A stretch of 38,411 bases of DNA, taken from NCBI GenBank assembly GCA_015679605.1, contig JAAAVE010000005.1, positions 30,134 through 68,544 on the forward strand, read 5' to 3'. A program made the position numbers and the translations under genes. The stretch comes from Podila epigama (taxonomy: Eukaryota > Mortierellomycota > Mortierellomycetes > Mortierellales > Mortierellaceae). Positions 12,970-22,986 of the stretch are shown here, piece by piece (position 1 is the first letter of the stretch; the number at the start of each line of letters is the position of its first letter). The notes under the pieces were generated by a model, which worked only from the letters and a program-made list of their open reading frames with translations, was not told the DNA's origin and ran no database searches.

Positions 12970-14211
12970 ATGGCAAGTCGGATTGTGCATCCATTGTGCT
13001 GGGCGGTCAGAAGCTTATCAATCGATCCATCCGTCATTATTCCAACTCAAGTCATCAATCACACTTCTACATCGACACATGGGACATGGCGCTCAAAGAG
13101 ACAGCAGTGGAGTTGTATTTTTTCATCTCTATCTTCATGTTGGATCTTTGAGAATCATGCCATTCAACATTGGATTCGGTTCTGACTATTCTACATTCAA
13201 GCTGATCTAAAATATTTCATGGCGAATTGGACAATCATGACAAGCACCACCTCAATCCAATCTCAAAACAAACATGGCAGATGGAATTCACTCGTCAGAT
13301 CCATTCAAGACGTTTATTCTAACCTTTTTATTATATATTGTTTATAATATTATAGCCTAAGCAAGTTCAAGACATCAAGCAGTTCCTCGAGATTGCCCGC
13401 AGAAAGGACGCCAAGTGTATGTAACAAAAAACAAACCCTTTGCACCAGGATATGAAACTGGTTATCCACTTTCTGCGGCAAGTTTCCTTTTGAGACCCCC
13501 CCGTCTTCCTCATGCTTGTCTCGGATGGGCAAGAGTCATTTTTTTCTCTCACTCTCTTTGGGACAAGCAAAAGGAGAGAAGCGGGTCTTGAAGGAATTCT
13601 TACCTCCACCCCCCTTCGACAACAACCTTTTGGGAAAGATGAATCAGTGTCCATGAAGGCGTCCGACTTTTTCCCTCCCCTCTTGTTATCCGGGGCAAAC
13701 TATTGTATGACTTGGTGACCACCAAATAGTACCATATTTGCAGAAAGATATTCGAGAAGGAAGGAGTAGCATTCGGCTGGATCATCTTTTTTTTTTTCCT
13801 CACCAAAGGCTGTTATCAGGACAATGCTGAACACCATGTGGCATTGAACTTGACTTTTAGATGGAATCATGGACATATTGACTCTATGGGATCTATGATA
13901 CGACAGTTATGATGGAATCATGGAAGCTTTGCAAGAAGCGCTTTTATTACACTCGACAACATGGGAACCACTTTCGGCAACACATATCTGTAATGGAGCG
14001 TTTGGGGCTGACCAATTTTCTTTATTTTTTTTTTTTTTGTTTCCTCAAAAATCTTATAGCTGGCCGCATCAAGAAGAACGGCAGCCAGATCAAGTTCAAG
14101 GTTCGCTGCTCCCGCTACCTTTACACCTTGGTCATCAACGATGCCGCCAAGGCCGAGAAGCTCAAGCAGTCTCTCCCCCCTACTCTCATGATCGAGAACA
14201 TCAAGAACTAA
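12970..14211 (+). CDS. RPL38: 60S ribosomal protein eL38 (L38e)
   Basis: Small protein of the large cytosolic ribosomal subunit. Exons 13356-13416 and 14060-14211 encode [20 protein letters not shown], then a second part with [21 protein letters not shown] and KLKQSLPP, matching eL38 closely; total 71 aa, the usual size. The only good start is an isolated ATG at 12970-12972, followed directly by GCAAGT, the consensus of a GC-type donor. Splicing ATG to 13356 gives Met-Pro-Lys, as in the human protein. Intron 1 is then 383 bp (GC-AG, phase 0) and intron 2 is 643 bp (GT-AG, phase 1), both long for this window. An initiator-codon intron is common in ribosomal protein genes. The last two exons are certain; the first rests on splice logic. 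An AATAAA lies 69 nt after the stop. Confidence 0.92.
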
Positions 14212-14279
14212 GCTTGTTTCCCACTGTTGACTTGGGCCGAACTTGCTCTGCTTTGACCACATTTTCAATCCTTTTACAG

Positions 14280-14285
14280 AATAAA
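14280..14285 (+). terminator. AATAAA polyadenylation signal of eL38
   Basis: Exact AATAAA hexamer 69 nt beyond the eL38 stop codon, in the 224-bp gap between two convergent genes. Confidence 0.5.
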
Positions 14286-14435
14286 AATGCTGTCTCTGGA
14301 TGAAGCAAACATATAATTTCTCCTGATTGATGTCAATCTATGCTTCTTTACCTCCTGTATTTTAATGACCATTGTGTCATGTATGTGGGTCATACGCGTT
14401 TAATTAATTAATTTTCTAAATGATCGCTCATTTAT

Positions 14436-16325
14436 CTAGACGCCAACGTTGCTGCGATATCCTTTTCGACTCTTGTGAAGCTGTAAACAGACGCGATCTT
14501 GGGATCCAGCAGCATAACTGTCAGTTTGAACGATCTGGGTCATATCCTTGAAAGAGGCCAGCTCTTTGTCCAAGGCCCTATGCAAATGTCTGTCGTTTGA
14601 GCCTGCATGAACCAGGCCACGGGGGTTGGTGTCGATGAACATGACACTCTGGAGGTCGCCGAATTGGTTTTTCTGGAGTAACTTGAGGTGTTGCTTCTGA
14701 TTGTAAAGGTACTTTTTGGGGTCACGCAAGACAGGTGCATGAGGAGCGGGATAAAGGTGTGTGTTGAGGTTGCAACCGATGCCATCACCCTTGGCGCGCG
14801 AGAGGTCAGTCAATCCAATGGACGGCATACGGTCCACGATCGCATAAGGGCGGTTGACAGCAATCCAGGCAAGTCGAAGGAGGTCGTTTCCTTGATGCCC
14901 AATGATCTTTTCAAACTGATCAGACTCTGGTCCAGTGAGCCAATACCACGCGAGGAAGAGACCCTTCCATGAATCCTTGTGTTTGAGAGCAAAGGAGCTC
15001 CATGTTTGTTCATATGAGGTTGGGACACAATTAGCCTGAATGATGGGCCAGATAGGGCTGTCGTGCGAGGGTGGAGAGGTGGGATGCTGCCAAAAGAGGG
15101 CTCCTGTTTTAGTGTACTCTGGTTGTTGGAACAATAGTCTGGGCGACTGCATGGGCAAGGTGGATGGGGAGAAATAGACGATCTCTTCGAATCCAGAGTT
15201 GATCAAAGATGCGATGGTGAGTGCTTTTTGAATTTGGGCCTTGTTGGATGTCTGAGCTTTGAAGTCTTCAATGTCACTGGCACGGATCGGTGGATTTATG
15301 GATCCTAGAATGACGGCAGCATCGGGATCAGTGACCTCGACCACGGCATCGACAGAGTTGGATGTGTCGTCCTCGAGTGTCCGAATAATAGCCCCAAAGG
15401 TGGCAAGGAATTCATGAAGATCATCCGTGACGTCGCGCGCATATTCGAACCAGACTTCAATGGGAATGGAGGATATGCTACGGATCATCCGGATCTGGAC
15501 CTTGAGGTTCTCGGTCGTGTCCTTGCCGTCTCCGTCCTTGAAGGCGCCAAGGACGACACCTTGACCGATCCAACTGTTAATGTGGTTTTTCCAGTTGGGT
15601 AAAATGACCTTGAGGGATCGTTTCCATGCAAGGGAGAGAGAGTATGTGGCGTTTTTGTTGAGGTTCTGCCAAGTTTCTTCTCGAAGAAGCTCACGCTCTT
15701 GTTTTAATTCCTGTGGTAGATACTGTTGAGCAGGGGCGAAGGCTGCTTTGCAAGCTGGTGCACCAAAGTCGCGAGATACGAAGATGGTCTTTGTGTCCAT
15801 GTCAGATCCATCCTGGTTTTTGTACACAGGCAGTGTTGATGGTGGTTTATGCTCGCTCACCAGATGGATATCCGAGTGAAGATACTGGTGACCCTTCTTG
15901 GACGACGATGATGATGAGGAAGAAGAACGAGTCACGAGGGTGGAAGAGACCTCGATATCCAGGATTGAGAAAAAGTAGATGAGGACGATAACACCTCCAG
16001 CACAGAGTAAGATCAAAACACTGCGCTGTCGTCTAGAGGTACCGTGGACAAGTGTTGGACAAGCCCTGGCGAGCCTTGCCTTGAAGGACCGGTTCCGATG
16101 CTGTGGGTGAAGAGGATGTGAGATCGAGAAACGCCTAGTGTTGGAAGAGGTGGTGGAGGGTGGATTGGTGGTGCTTTTGGAGGCGAGGATAGAGGCGGTT
16201 TGGGCCGAGGGTAGACCACCAGTGCCAGCCGTGATATGACCATAAGAGCTGTTCCTTCGCGGGGTCCAGTTTGGGGCGAAGGATGCTGAAGTGGTGGTCG
16301 AAGACCGTTTTTGGTTGAATGACAT
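14436..16325 (-). CDS. GT71-like type II Golgi protein, probably catalytically dead
   Basis: Single-exon 629-aa protein. Residues 1-100 are Ser/Thr-rich and cytosolic, 102-121 form one signal-anchor TM segment (SVLILLCAGGVIVLIYFFS), followed by a Ser-rich stem (134-142) and a lumenal domain. That domain follows the alpha-mannosyltransferase (MNN1/MNN2, GT71) pattern: IPIEVWF (288-294), KALTIASLINSGFEEI, YTKTGALFW, DSWKGLFLAW and LLRLAWIAV. However, the metal-binding DXD that normally follows FEEVLLL is replaced by YFSPST (384-389), and the GDKD-type motif reads GHQGND (476-481). The fold is therefore likely kept while mannosyl transfer to glycoproteins is doubtful; a regulatory or scaffolding role is possible. 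It converges with eL38. The family call is from remembered motifs, not a search. Confidence 0.75.
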   Translation of the reverse strand: MSFNQKRSSTTTSASFAPNWTPRRNSSYGHITAGTGGLPSAQTASILASKSTTNPPSTTSSNTRRFSISHPLHPQHRNRSFKARLARACPTLVHGTSRRQRSVLILLCAGGVIVLIYFFSILDIEVSSTLVTRSSSSSSSSSKKGHQYLHSDIHLVSEHKPPSTLPVYKNQDGSDMDTKTIFVSRDFGAPACKAAFAPAQQYLPQELKQERELLREETWQNLNKNATYSLSLAWKRSLKVILPNWKNHINSWIGQGVVLGAFKDGDGKDTTENLKVQIRMIRSISSIPIEVWFEYARDVTDDLHEFLATFGAIIRTLEDDTSNSVDAVVEVTDPDAAVILGSINPPIRASDIEDFKAQTSNKAQIQKALTIASLINSGFEEIVYFSPSTLPMQSPRLLFQQPEYTKTGALFWQHPTSPPSHDSPIWPIIQANCVPTSYEQTWSSFALKHKDSWKGLFLAWYWLTGPESDQFEKIIGHQGNDLLRLAWIAVNRPYAIVDRMPSIGLTDLSRAKGDGIGCNLNTHLYPAPHAPVLRDPKKYLYNQKQHLKLLQKNQFGDLQSVMFIDTNPRGLVHAGSNDRHLHRALDKELASFKDMTQIVQTDSYAAGSQDRVCLQLHKSRKGYRSNVGV

Positions 16326-16368
16326 TAATGACGTCCAGAGAAAGAGAGGGAGAATAAAGGGATGAGTG

Positions 16369-16462
16369 TAGTAGTAGCAGTAGTAGTATGATGAAGATGG
16401 ATATGATGATGGATGGAGATGAAGATGAAGATGAAGAAGATGGAAGATGATGACAATGATGT
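16369..16462. repeat. TAG/GAT/GAA trinucleotide-rich tract
   Basis: Imperfect runs of TAG, GAT and GAA triplets just upstream of the GT71-like start codon (minus strand), so probably in its leader or core promoter. Confidence 0.7.
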
Positions 16463-16932
16463 TCTAAGATGGAGCAAGGATAAACAGATGATGAGCTCAA
16501 GGTTCCCAACCTTAAATAGTGAGCCTGTTAACGTGAGAGAAGAGTGAGTGTGAGAAGTAGGGCATGTTGAGAGCTCAAATTTTTTGGTCCGCTGGGGTGA
16601 ATGCTGCTGAATGGAGCAAAAATATTAGAGGAACGATAATAAAAATGATATGATGGTGCATGAGTTGCGAGTGGGTTGTTGAGGGATTGAGATTGAGACG
16701 TCAATGGTGTTTGTTGACGTTGAAGAGGTCAAATGGTATGTGGTGAGTAAAGGATGATGGCCAACAGGATGATGGCCAACACCTTTTTGCCTTTTCTATT
16801 CTGTGACCATGCGAGATGAAGATACGTTTTGTGCAGTTTAATTTAATCAGGTGAATGGTGATCAAGGCAATACGGAATGAGGCGATGTGCAAGTTGGGCG
16901 AGTGGGGGCAAGTGGACATTATTGGGGACATT

Positions 16933-16960
16933 GGAAGCATGGAAAGCATGGAAAGCATGG
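16933..16960. repeat. Three copies of a 9-bp GGAAAGCAT unit
   Basis: Nearly perfect tandem triplication (first copy lacks one A). Confidence 0.75.
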
Positions 16961-17196
16961 GCCGGCTCACTGATGCCAATCTGTGACACAAAAAGAGCTG
17001 TTTGTTTTGTTTTTTTTGTGCTCAAACCCCACACCATGTCGCACACCTTTGCACCCTTTGACCTGTTCCAAGCAGGCAGCAGGCAGCACAAGGTATGAGG
17101 CACAGGTTGGATGACAACATGAGTGTATGGGTTGGGTTGTAGGCACGGGTGATAGGATAGGCATGGGTAGCATGCATTGGCAACAGGTATGGGAAA

Positions 17197-17237
17197 CAGA
17201 CACAGACACATGCACAGGCACAGGCACAGGCACAGGA
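17197..17237. repeat. ACAGAC/ACAGGC hexanucleotide repeat
   Basis: ACAGAC units pass into four CACAGG units with one interruption (ATG). Noncoding. Confidence 0.75.
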
Positions 17238-17911
17238 ACGAGCAAAGCACACAGGGACAAACAAACACACATCCCGCATGAACAATCCCATCCACACCAT
17301 GCCACACGACCCAACAATCAACCATAACAAACAAAAGGCAACCAGGGAGTGACAAAGCATTGCAATCCAATGCAATCCAATCCATGACAAAAAAGATAAG
17401 CGAGTCAAGTCGAGTGATAAATTGCGATTGTTCAATCGTGATCTTTTGTGGTTCAATGGGTCGATCGATGAATATGTCCATCTGTCGTCTCATTGTTGGT
17501 GATTGGGATGCATTGCATGTCACTACGAACGTACAACAAACAAAATAACACTGCACTCAACTTGCTTGCTGACACACACACACATCTCCACATCTTTGTT
17601 GCATGCATGCTCCCGTTTTTCATTTCTCCTTTTTTATTATTATCATTATTTTCACTTCTTTTTTCTTTTCTCACTCTTTCCTTGAACTGCACAGCACATT
17701 CAAACTCAACTTTCACAATCATAATCTTCACCCATTCCCAATGGTCAATTTCATCCTGATCTAAACCAAATCCTCACTCTCAACCATCTTGAACCTCTAA
17801 CGACAGACATTCCTACTCTGTTCCAAGCTTGCATTCCTTCTTTTGCGCTCCATCTCTCCAACTTGCAGGCACGCACTTTCGCACATTCATTAACACTTGG
17901 TCACATACCAG

Positions 17912-17970
17912 TCACTCACATTCACTCACATTATCACTCACATTATCACTCACATTCACTCACATTCACG
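17912..17970. repeat. CACTCACATT-type tandem repeat
   Basis: CACTCACATT units alternate with a short ATT/TAT linker in the probable leader of the downstream gene. Confidence 0.75.
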
Positions 17971-18052
17971 CACATACTACAAACACTCACACGCTTGTTC
18001 ACCTGGACGTTTGTTGGCTGCACCACTTGTTTCCCTTCAGGGGCAAGCAGTC

Positions 18053-20151
18053 ATGGTCCATCCCAGGACTGCCTCCAACATCGAGAAGGCCACTCTTCAA
18101 AAGACGACCGTTAGTACCACCCCATTGTATGTCACACCTTTCACTCTTTTTGCACTTGCCCCTTCCCCTTTTTCTCCCTGAATTGAAGCATTTTTAAGCT
18201 TGATAACTTTAATACTTTAATTTGAAAAAGTGTGGAGGTGGTCAATTGTTGTCATCGCTGTCAATTCTAAACCAACAAAGTGAATGGGACAAAAAAAAAA
18301 AAAGCCAGGATGCACTTCTGAGCGCATACTAACCCTCGCTCTTCTATTATTACAAAACCCATTCTTAGATGGGCAGACCAAGAGGCTCATCCTTATTGGA
18401 ACGAACTACTGACAGAAGAGCGCATTGCGGATGACAGCAACGAGGACGACGACGAGAGCTTCCACTTTGAAGACAGCGATGGCGATGACGACAAGGATCA
18501 TGTATACAGCAACATCTATTTGCATGGTTATGAAGGCCGTGAGCATCACAGTAATCCTGTCAATGGAAGGGATACAATATCGCCATCAGGTGCTCAAGCC
18601 TTTGCATCCGCCTCAACCGCAGCTGTGGCACCTTCAGCCTCACGCCCAACAACGCCATCAATCGCTCACTTTCCACGCGCCCTGTCGCGGACAGCCAGCA
18701 GCTCCGCCCTGAGCGCCACCTCAGCTGTCTCCACAGCCTGGTCAGTGTTTGCCACGATGAGCAACATTTCGGCGTCTTCCACCCATCTGTTACTCTCCAA
18801 GGATTGGGACAGAGACAGAGACAAGGACAGGGACAGGGACAGGCTTCCCAGAGACTACTTTGCCTTTGCCTCCCCAGTACACTCTTCAGTACACTTACCA
18901 ACATCAACCTCAAATCACTCCGCCCAACTGAACCCACATCTAAAGGATGCTCACCTTCGTCAATCGCAAACTCAACACCCTTCCCAGTCCACTGAACCTC
19001 GCTCATCTTTATCCAACTCACAGCCTTCACCATCACCTCGACCCTTGTCTTCAATCGAGACCCTGTGCAACAGCCCACCCCCAACCTCAACAGACACCAT
19101 CATGTCATGTCCCCTGTCTGCACCCCATTCACAACACATCCTCTGTCCACCATCGACAGCATCTACCAAGGATACCAAGGTTGCCGCCAGCACCACCTCA
19201 ACACCATACTCGCCATCTTGGCCCAGGCCACAGTCAGCCCAGCTCGAGCACCCCCTCCTGCTCCACACGCAACACCAACAGGTTATCCACCATCCATATC
19301 GAGGGGCTTTTGATACGGCAGACCATGATAACAATCATCTATCAAGCCCTTTAAGCGCCTCCTACTCTGGGCGATCAAAGAAACGGAGCAAGCGGCGCTC
19401 GTTCGAGCTCAGGCGTGGCTATCCAAACGGTCAATGTGTCTCCTCAGCACCCCCTGAGACGACTAATTGGGACGAAAAAGATATTACTGACGAGGACTCG
19501 TCCAAAACTCGGGGTCTTGGCTTCACCAATACTGCCATCAATCTTCGGAACCTCAAAACTTTTCTTCTTAACTCACCCATGTTCTCCATTGCTGTCAAGG
19601 GCATGATCGTCCTTTCCGCCATCTCCATCTTTGCCATCTCCCTGGACGCTATTTTCATTCTCGCAGATATCGCAAGCGACCCACGATGGTCACTCCTTCT
19701 CGCCAACGACAAGGCCGCACTGGTGGTCACGATGGTCCTTGCAGTCCTGACTATTGCGTACTCGTGCTTCAGTATCTTTCTGGAGACGCGGAGGTCGCCA
19801 GCTGGGATTGACAGTACCTCCAAGTCAAAGCCATTAGCGGTCATCTTTTCCGAGATCATTGTCTCTATCATTTGGGCCCAGGTCCTAAGCGTCGCCATCT
19901 ACATATACATGTGGACCTTTGGCTGCACCGACGCTGGTGAAGAACGATTCGGACAATTGTGGCTCACCTCCAGGAATGATGTCAACGAGGAATCTATCGA
20001 GCGACTCCATTTGGCCACTGGCCGCCTGTGCCGCCGACAGAGTGCGATGGTCGGTTTAGAAGCATTTCTCCTCCTCCTCCTCATCTTTAACTTTTATACC
20101 CATCTAAGGCAGAACTTTAAGCTGTTCTTGTTATCACTTCGAGGGAGGTGA
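18053..20151 (+). CDS. Four-TM membrane protein with a long disordered N-terminus
   Basis: No family was recognised. Predicted join 18053-18126 and 18369-20151 gives 618 aa; the 242-bp intron is GT-AG, phase 2, and splicing yields a smooth TTPLWADQEAHPYW junction. Residues 40-75 are very acidic (DDSNEDDDES). Residues 80-410 are Ser/Pro/Thr-rich with a charged alternating Asp/Arg run (WDRDRDKDRDRDR, near 170-185). A basic patch (KKRSKRRSF) is followed by four predicted TM segments at about 429-455, 474-496, 515-543 and 585-604, ending in a basic tail (FLLSLRGR). Four helices with cytosolic termini resemble MARVEL or fungal plasma-membrane scaffold proteins, but no motif proves this. The start ATG has a good context, and the only earlier signal is a possible leader-intron acceptor. 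Confidence 0.75.
18808..18843 (+). repeat. GACAGR hexanucleotide repeat inside the gene
   Basis: Six GAC-AGR units encode the alternating Asp-Arg run of the four-TM protein. It is in frame, and expansion by whole units would preserve the reading frame. Confidence 0.85.
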
Positions 20152-20438
20152 TGTGGAGAATACAACATTTGTACATTATCCTTTTTTTCATTTGAAGGCG
20201 CTAGAGAGTAAGTTGATGAAGACACATGTGTTACATAGGATGGTCATATTACGGAGATTAGTGTTCCTTAATTTGAATATGAAGTGGCAAAGATTGAGAT
20301 GTGATTTAAGAGCCATCTCATTCTGAAATTAATGCAGTTGAACCTATCACACCCTTATATGCAACAATATGGCACTATGGACGCGTGAAAATGCATTCCT
20401 GTTTATTATACTAATATTACTTTGGCTGTTGTTGGTGG
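20152..20438. other. Spacer between four-TM gene and transposase relic
   Basis: AT-rich sequence with no open frame of note. I found no clear terminal inverted repeat or target-site duplication marking the left end of the transposon relic. Confidence 0.5.
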
Positions 20439-21115
20439 ATGCGACTAGATCTCCGCACTATTCTCTACGAAAAGTATGAGGCCACAGCTCATAGCCACCT
20501 AGCTTGTTTTCAGATCAAGTGGAAGAAACAGACGAAACTTTTCACATTTCTTAATAACAACAACTTTGGTCGCGATCCACAAAGTAATGACGATGTCGAC
20601 GATTCACTACACGAGGAGGACGAGACCTCCGATAGTATCCTTGTCGATAATAAGGAAACGTCCGTCCATGAGTCTGTAGCTGGTGCTGAGGCTACACCAT
20701 TTACGTCTGCGGAGATTGCTGAACATGATCGTCAAGTGCGGATTGTTAGTAAGCAAAAGAGATGGATGCTTTGCTCCCGTCAAGAATTATCTTTTGCCAG
20801 CATTGATACCAACAACTACATTGAATCATGGCACAACACTCTCAAGCAACACTTTTTTTTTCGCGACAAGCAACAACGACAGGTTGATACCGTCATCTAC
20901 GTCCTAAACTCTATGGCTATCCCCCCCATTTCCAGCGCAAGTGCATACAGGGCATGGCCAACGTTGGCAAAATGAACCTAGTGAGGAAGAAGGAGGCACT
21001 GCATCTTATAAGGATCAAGGATTTTTTGAAGTCGAAAGGAGACATTGCTCCTACTTTGCATCAAAAGAAGCAAAGCAACAACTACAACAACAACTACAAC
21101 AACAACTACATGTAG
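20439..21115 (+). mobile_element. Decayed transposase fragment, MULE-like
   Basis: The frame from 20439 ends in sequence resembling the C-terminal part of Mutator-like (MULE) transposases found in many copies in Mucoromycota: KQKRWMLCSRQ, TNNYIESWHNTLKQHFF, RDKQQRQVDTVIYVL. At a run of seven C (20931-20937) the frame slips; the continuation (HFQRKCIQGMANVGKMN) is in another frame and stops at 21113-21115 after an NNNY repeat coded by CAACTACAA units. The catalytic N-terminal half is absent, and the preceding 60 residues are acidic filler. It is a truncated, frameshifted, immobile copy, unless the C run is an assembly error. Family assignment is from memory of similar fungal sequences. Confidence 0.55.
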
Positions 21116-21595
21116 TAGAGAAAAAGAAACATCGGCCCGATCGAAAGTCACACGCCTATCCAGTCCTACTGTCACACGTATGTTGGGTTGTTTGAGGGAA
21201 TATATGAGCATATGCTTTGTGCAATGTACAACTGAAAATCCTTAGAGCAATTGGACAACGAAAAATCGAAAATCGACAATCGCACAAGTGATGACCAAAA
21301 TGTAGCATGGTTGAGCAGGTCCGTCTATCCCACGCATGTTCGTGCGATCGAACAGAAGGATTGTTCCATGCGAGCCATGCTGTTACCATTATTGTCCATT
21401 TTTGACCCGGTGACAAAAAACAGAGCGGCGGGTTTTTCTTTATTATTAAAGTTTCTACTTTTTCCTTCCTCTCTCTCTCTCTTTTTCCCCCCCTTCCTTC
21501 ACACTATCCGATCCTCTCTCCACATACCCATACATTTGTTTTTCACATACCCTAAAGGAAACACACCTGCCAACAACAAAAGAAAGAAAAAAAAA
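21116..21595. other. Spacer and promoter of the first arrestin gene
   Basis: No gene was recognised. The last 150 bp are pyrimidine-rich (TCTCTCTCTCTTTTTCCCCCCC near 21470-21490) and then CAA/AAAG-rich up to the ATG, a typical fungal promoter and leader arrangement. The right end of the transposon relic was not found. Confidence 0.5.
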
Positions 21596-22982
21596 ATGTT
21601 CAGTAAAGGCCAATCAAAGCTCAAGAAATTGACCATTCAGGTCAAGACAGGGGCAACGACAGGACCAAAGGGTCTTCCAGTCGTCTATGGCAGTCCAGAC
21701 TCACTTACCATTCTGAGCGCCGTGATCAACTTTAACAGCAATCATGACTGCAAGGGCGATGGCATCGATATCGAGTTCAAGGCAGCTGCCAAGGTTCAGT
21801 TTTGGGGTACGACGAGTTGAGTTTTTTTTTTTTTTTTAATGCGTGTGTTTCTATGCGCACATGCCTACTTATGTGAAGGCAAAAGAAATAGACAATGAGC
21901 TGCGATGCCCATTCTTTTTTCTAGTGTACTAATGCTCTTTGAGCTGACCACAAAAAACAACACCTGCCTGTCGTTGAAAACACCATATCATTTTCTCACA
22001 GATGAAACTGGTCCCTGTGTACAACATGTTGCAGAACAGATCTTTTACGTCAAAAAATGGGATCTGGATGTCACGATGTCGCGCCCTGGAGTCGTTGCCA
22101 AAGGAGAATATGAGCGAGAAGTTTTGGTAGCACTGGATTCAACCTTACCATCATCGTTTCAACATGTCTTTGGATCGATGAAATACACGTTTGAGGCGCG
22201 GCTCAAGAAGTCTAAAGGCTTTGGAATCACAAAAGCGGATTGGCTGGTCAGTCAAGAGGTCTTGGTGTTGAACACGACACTACCAACCATATATCCAAGT
22301 ATGAGCGAGTTGCACCTAAACGACGAGGCATCCTTGCCCATCGTAAAACACGGGTACTGGAAGGAGGCACTTCCGTTTTCGCTTACCATACCGTCCAGGA
22401 CGTTACATCTGGCCCAAGTGATGCAGGTCAAGGTGAATATGGAGCCGTTCCTCGCACAGAGTGCTCTGGCTGGGCAAGTGCTTTCCATCCTAGGCGCGAC
22501 CTTCATCCTAGTCGAGACAAGGACATATCGGGCCAAATTTGTATCAGACAAGCGCGAAGTGACCGAGAAGGTGATGACAATGGCCGTCAACACAGGCTGG
22601 CCTCAGAGCGCAACTGGGTGGGAAAGAGTCATCCACGTGTCATTGCCTTCGACGCCTGCATTGTCGCCAACTACAAAGACAAAGTATATAGACATTACGC
22701 ATTGTCTTCACTTTTCCATGGATATCCAGACAAGCAAGAACAAGTATGAGAAACTGGCCTTGAAAGGTATATTCTTCATCTCTGCAATTGTCAAGAGCAT
22801 TCTCGTTTATGAACTGCACGACAGTAGACTGACTCTCTATTTTTTTTTTTTTTTTTGCAGTCAACACAACTCTCAATTCCATTGCTCATCATATTCTTCA
22901 AACATCAATCTCCATTCATAAAGCCGCCCATTCCCAAGAAAAGAGTCAGAACACACAACTCATTTGGGGTGAAGCTCACTAA
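21596..22982 (+). CDS. Arrestin-like protein, copy 1
   Basis: Predicted join 21596-21806, 22002-22766, 22861-22982 gives 365 aa; all introns are phase 1, GT-AG. An arrestin-N-like beta-sandwich (KLTIQVKTG, VVYGSPDSLTILSAVINFN, GIDIEFKAAAKVQFW) is followed by an arrestin-C-like domain (YWKEALPFSLTIPSRTLHLAQVMQVKVNMEPFL; split here as it runs from YWKEALPF to NMEPFL). Fungal alpha-arrestins usually act as adaptors linking plasma-membrane transporters to Rsp5-type ubiquitin ligases; no PY motif (PPxY) is seen, so that role is uncertain. The last exon encodes a 40-residue tail (VNTTLNSIAHH and on) that lacks the VxVxGxRPPG ending of copy 2. Its stop is only 4 bp before the start of copy 2. A donor 20 bp upstream (AACAA/GTATGA) would give another tail stopping at 22919-22921. 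Confidence 0.75.
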
Positions 22983-22986
22983 ACCG

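Larger units (their letters stand above)
16326..18052. other. Divergent 1.7-kb spacer rich in short tandem repeats
   Basis: The spacer separates the GT71-like gene (-) from the four-TM gene (+) and must hold both promoters. Overlapping short frames are low-complexity and show no family. Visible repeats are a GAT/GAA/TAG tract next to the left gene, a 9-bp GGAAAGCAT triplet, ACAGGC/ACAGAC repeats, a CAATGCAATCC duplication at about 17361-17382, and CACTCACATT repeats next to the right gene. A CAG at 18038-18040 after a pyrimidine stretch could be a leader-intron acceptor for the right gene. Confidence 0.55.

Noticed and set aside
16843-17556. 237-codon Cys-rich minus-strand frame in the divergent spacer
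   Set aside because: The Cys/Leu/Val richness comes from translating GTG/TGC tandem repeats; no domain and several competing frames.
17197-17970. Possible CRISPR-like or satellite array in the spacer
   Set aside because: Units are 6-18 bp, contiguous and without unique spacers, so ordinary microsatellites; the DNA is eukaryotic.
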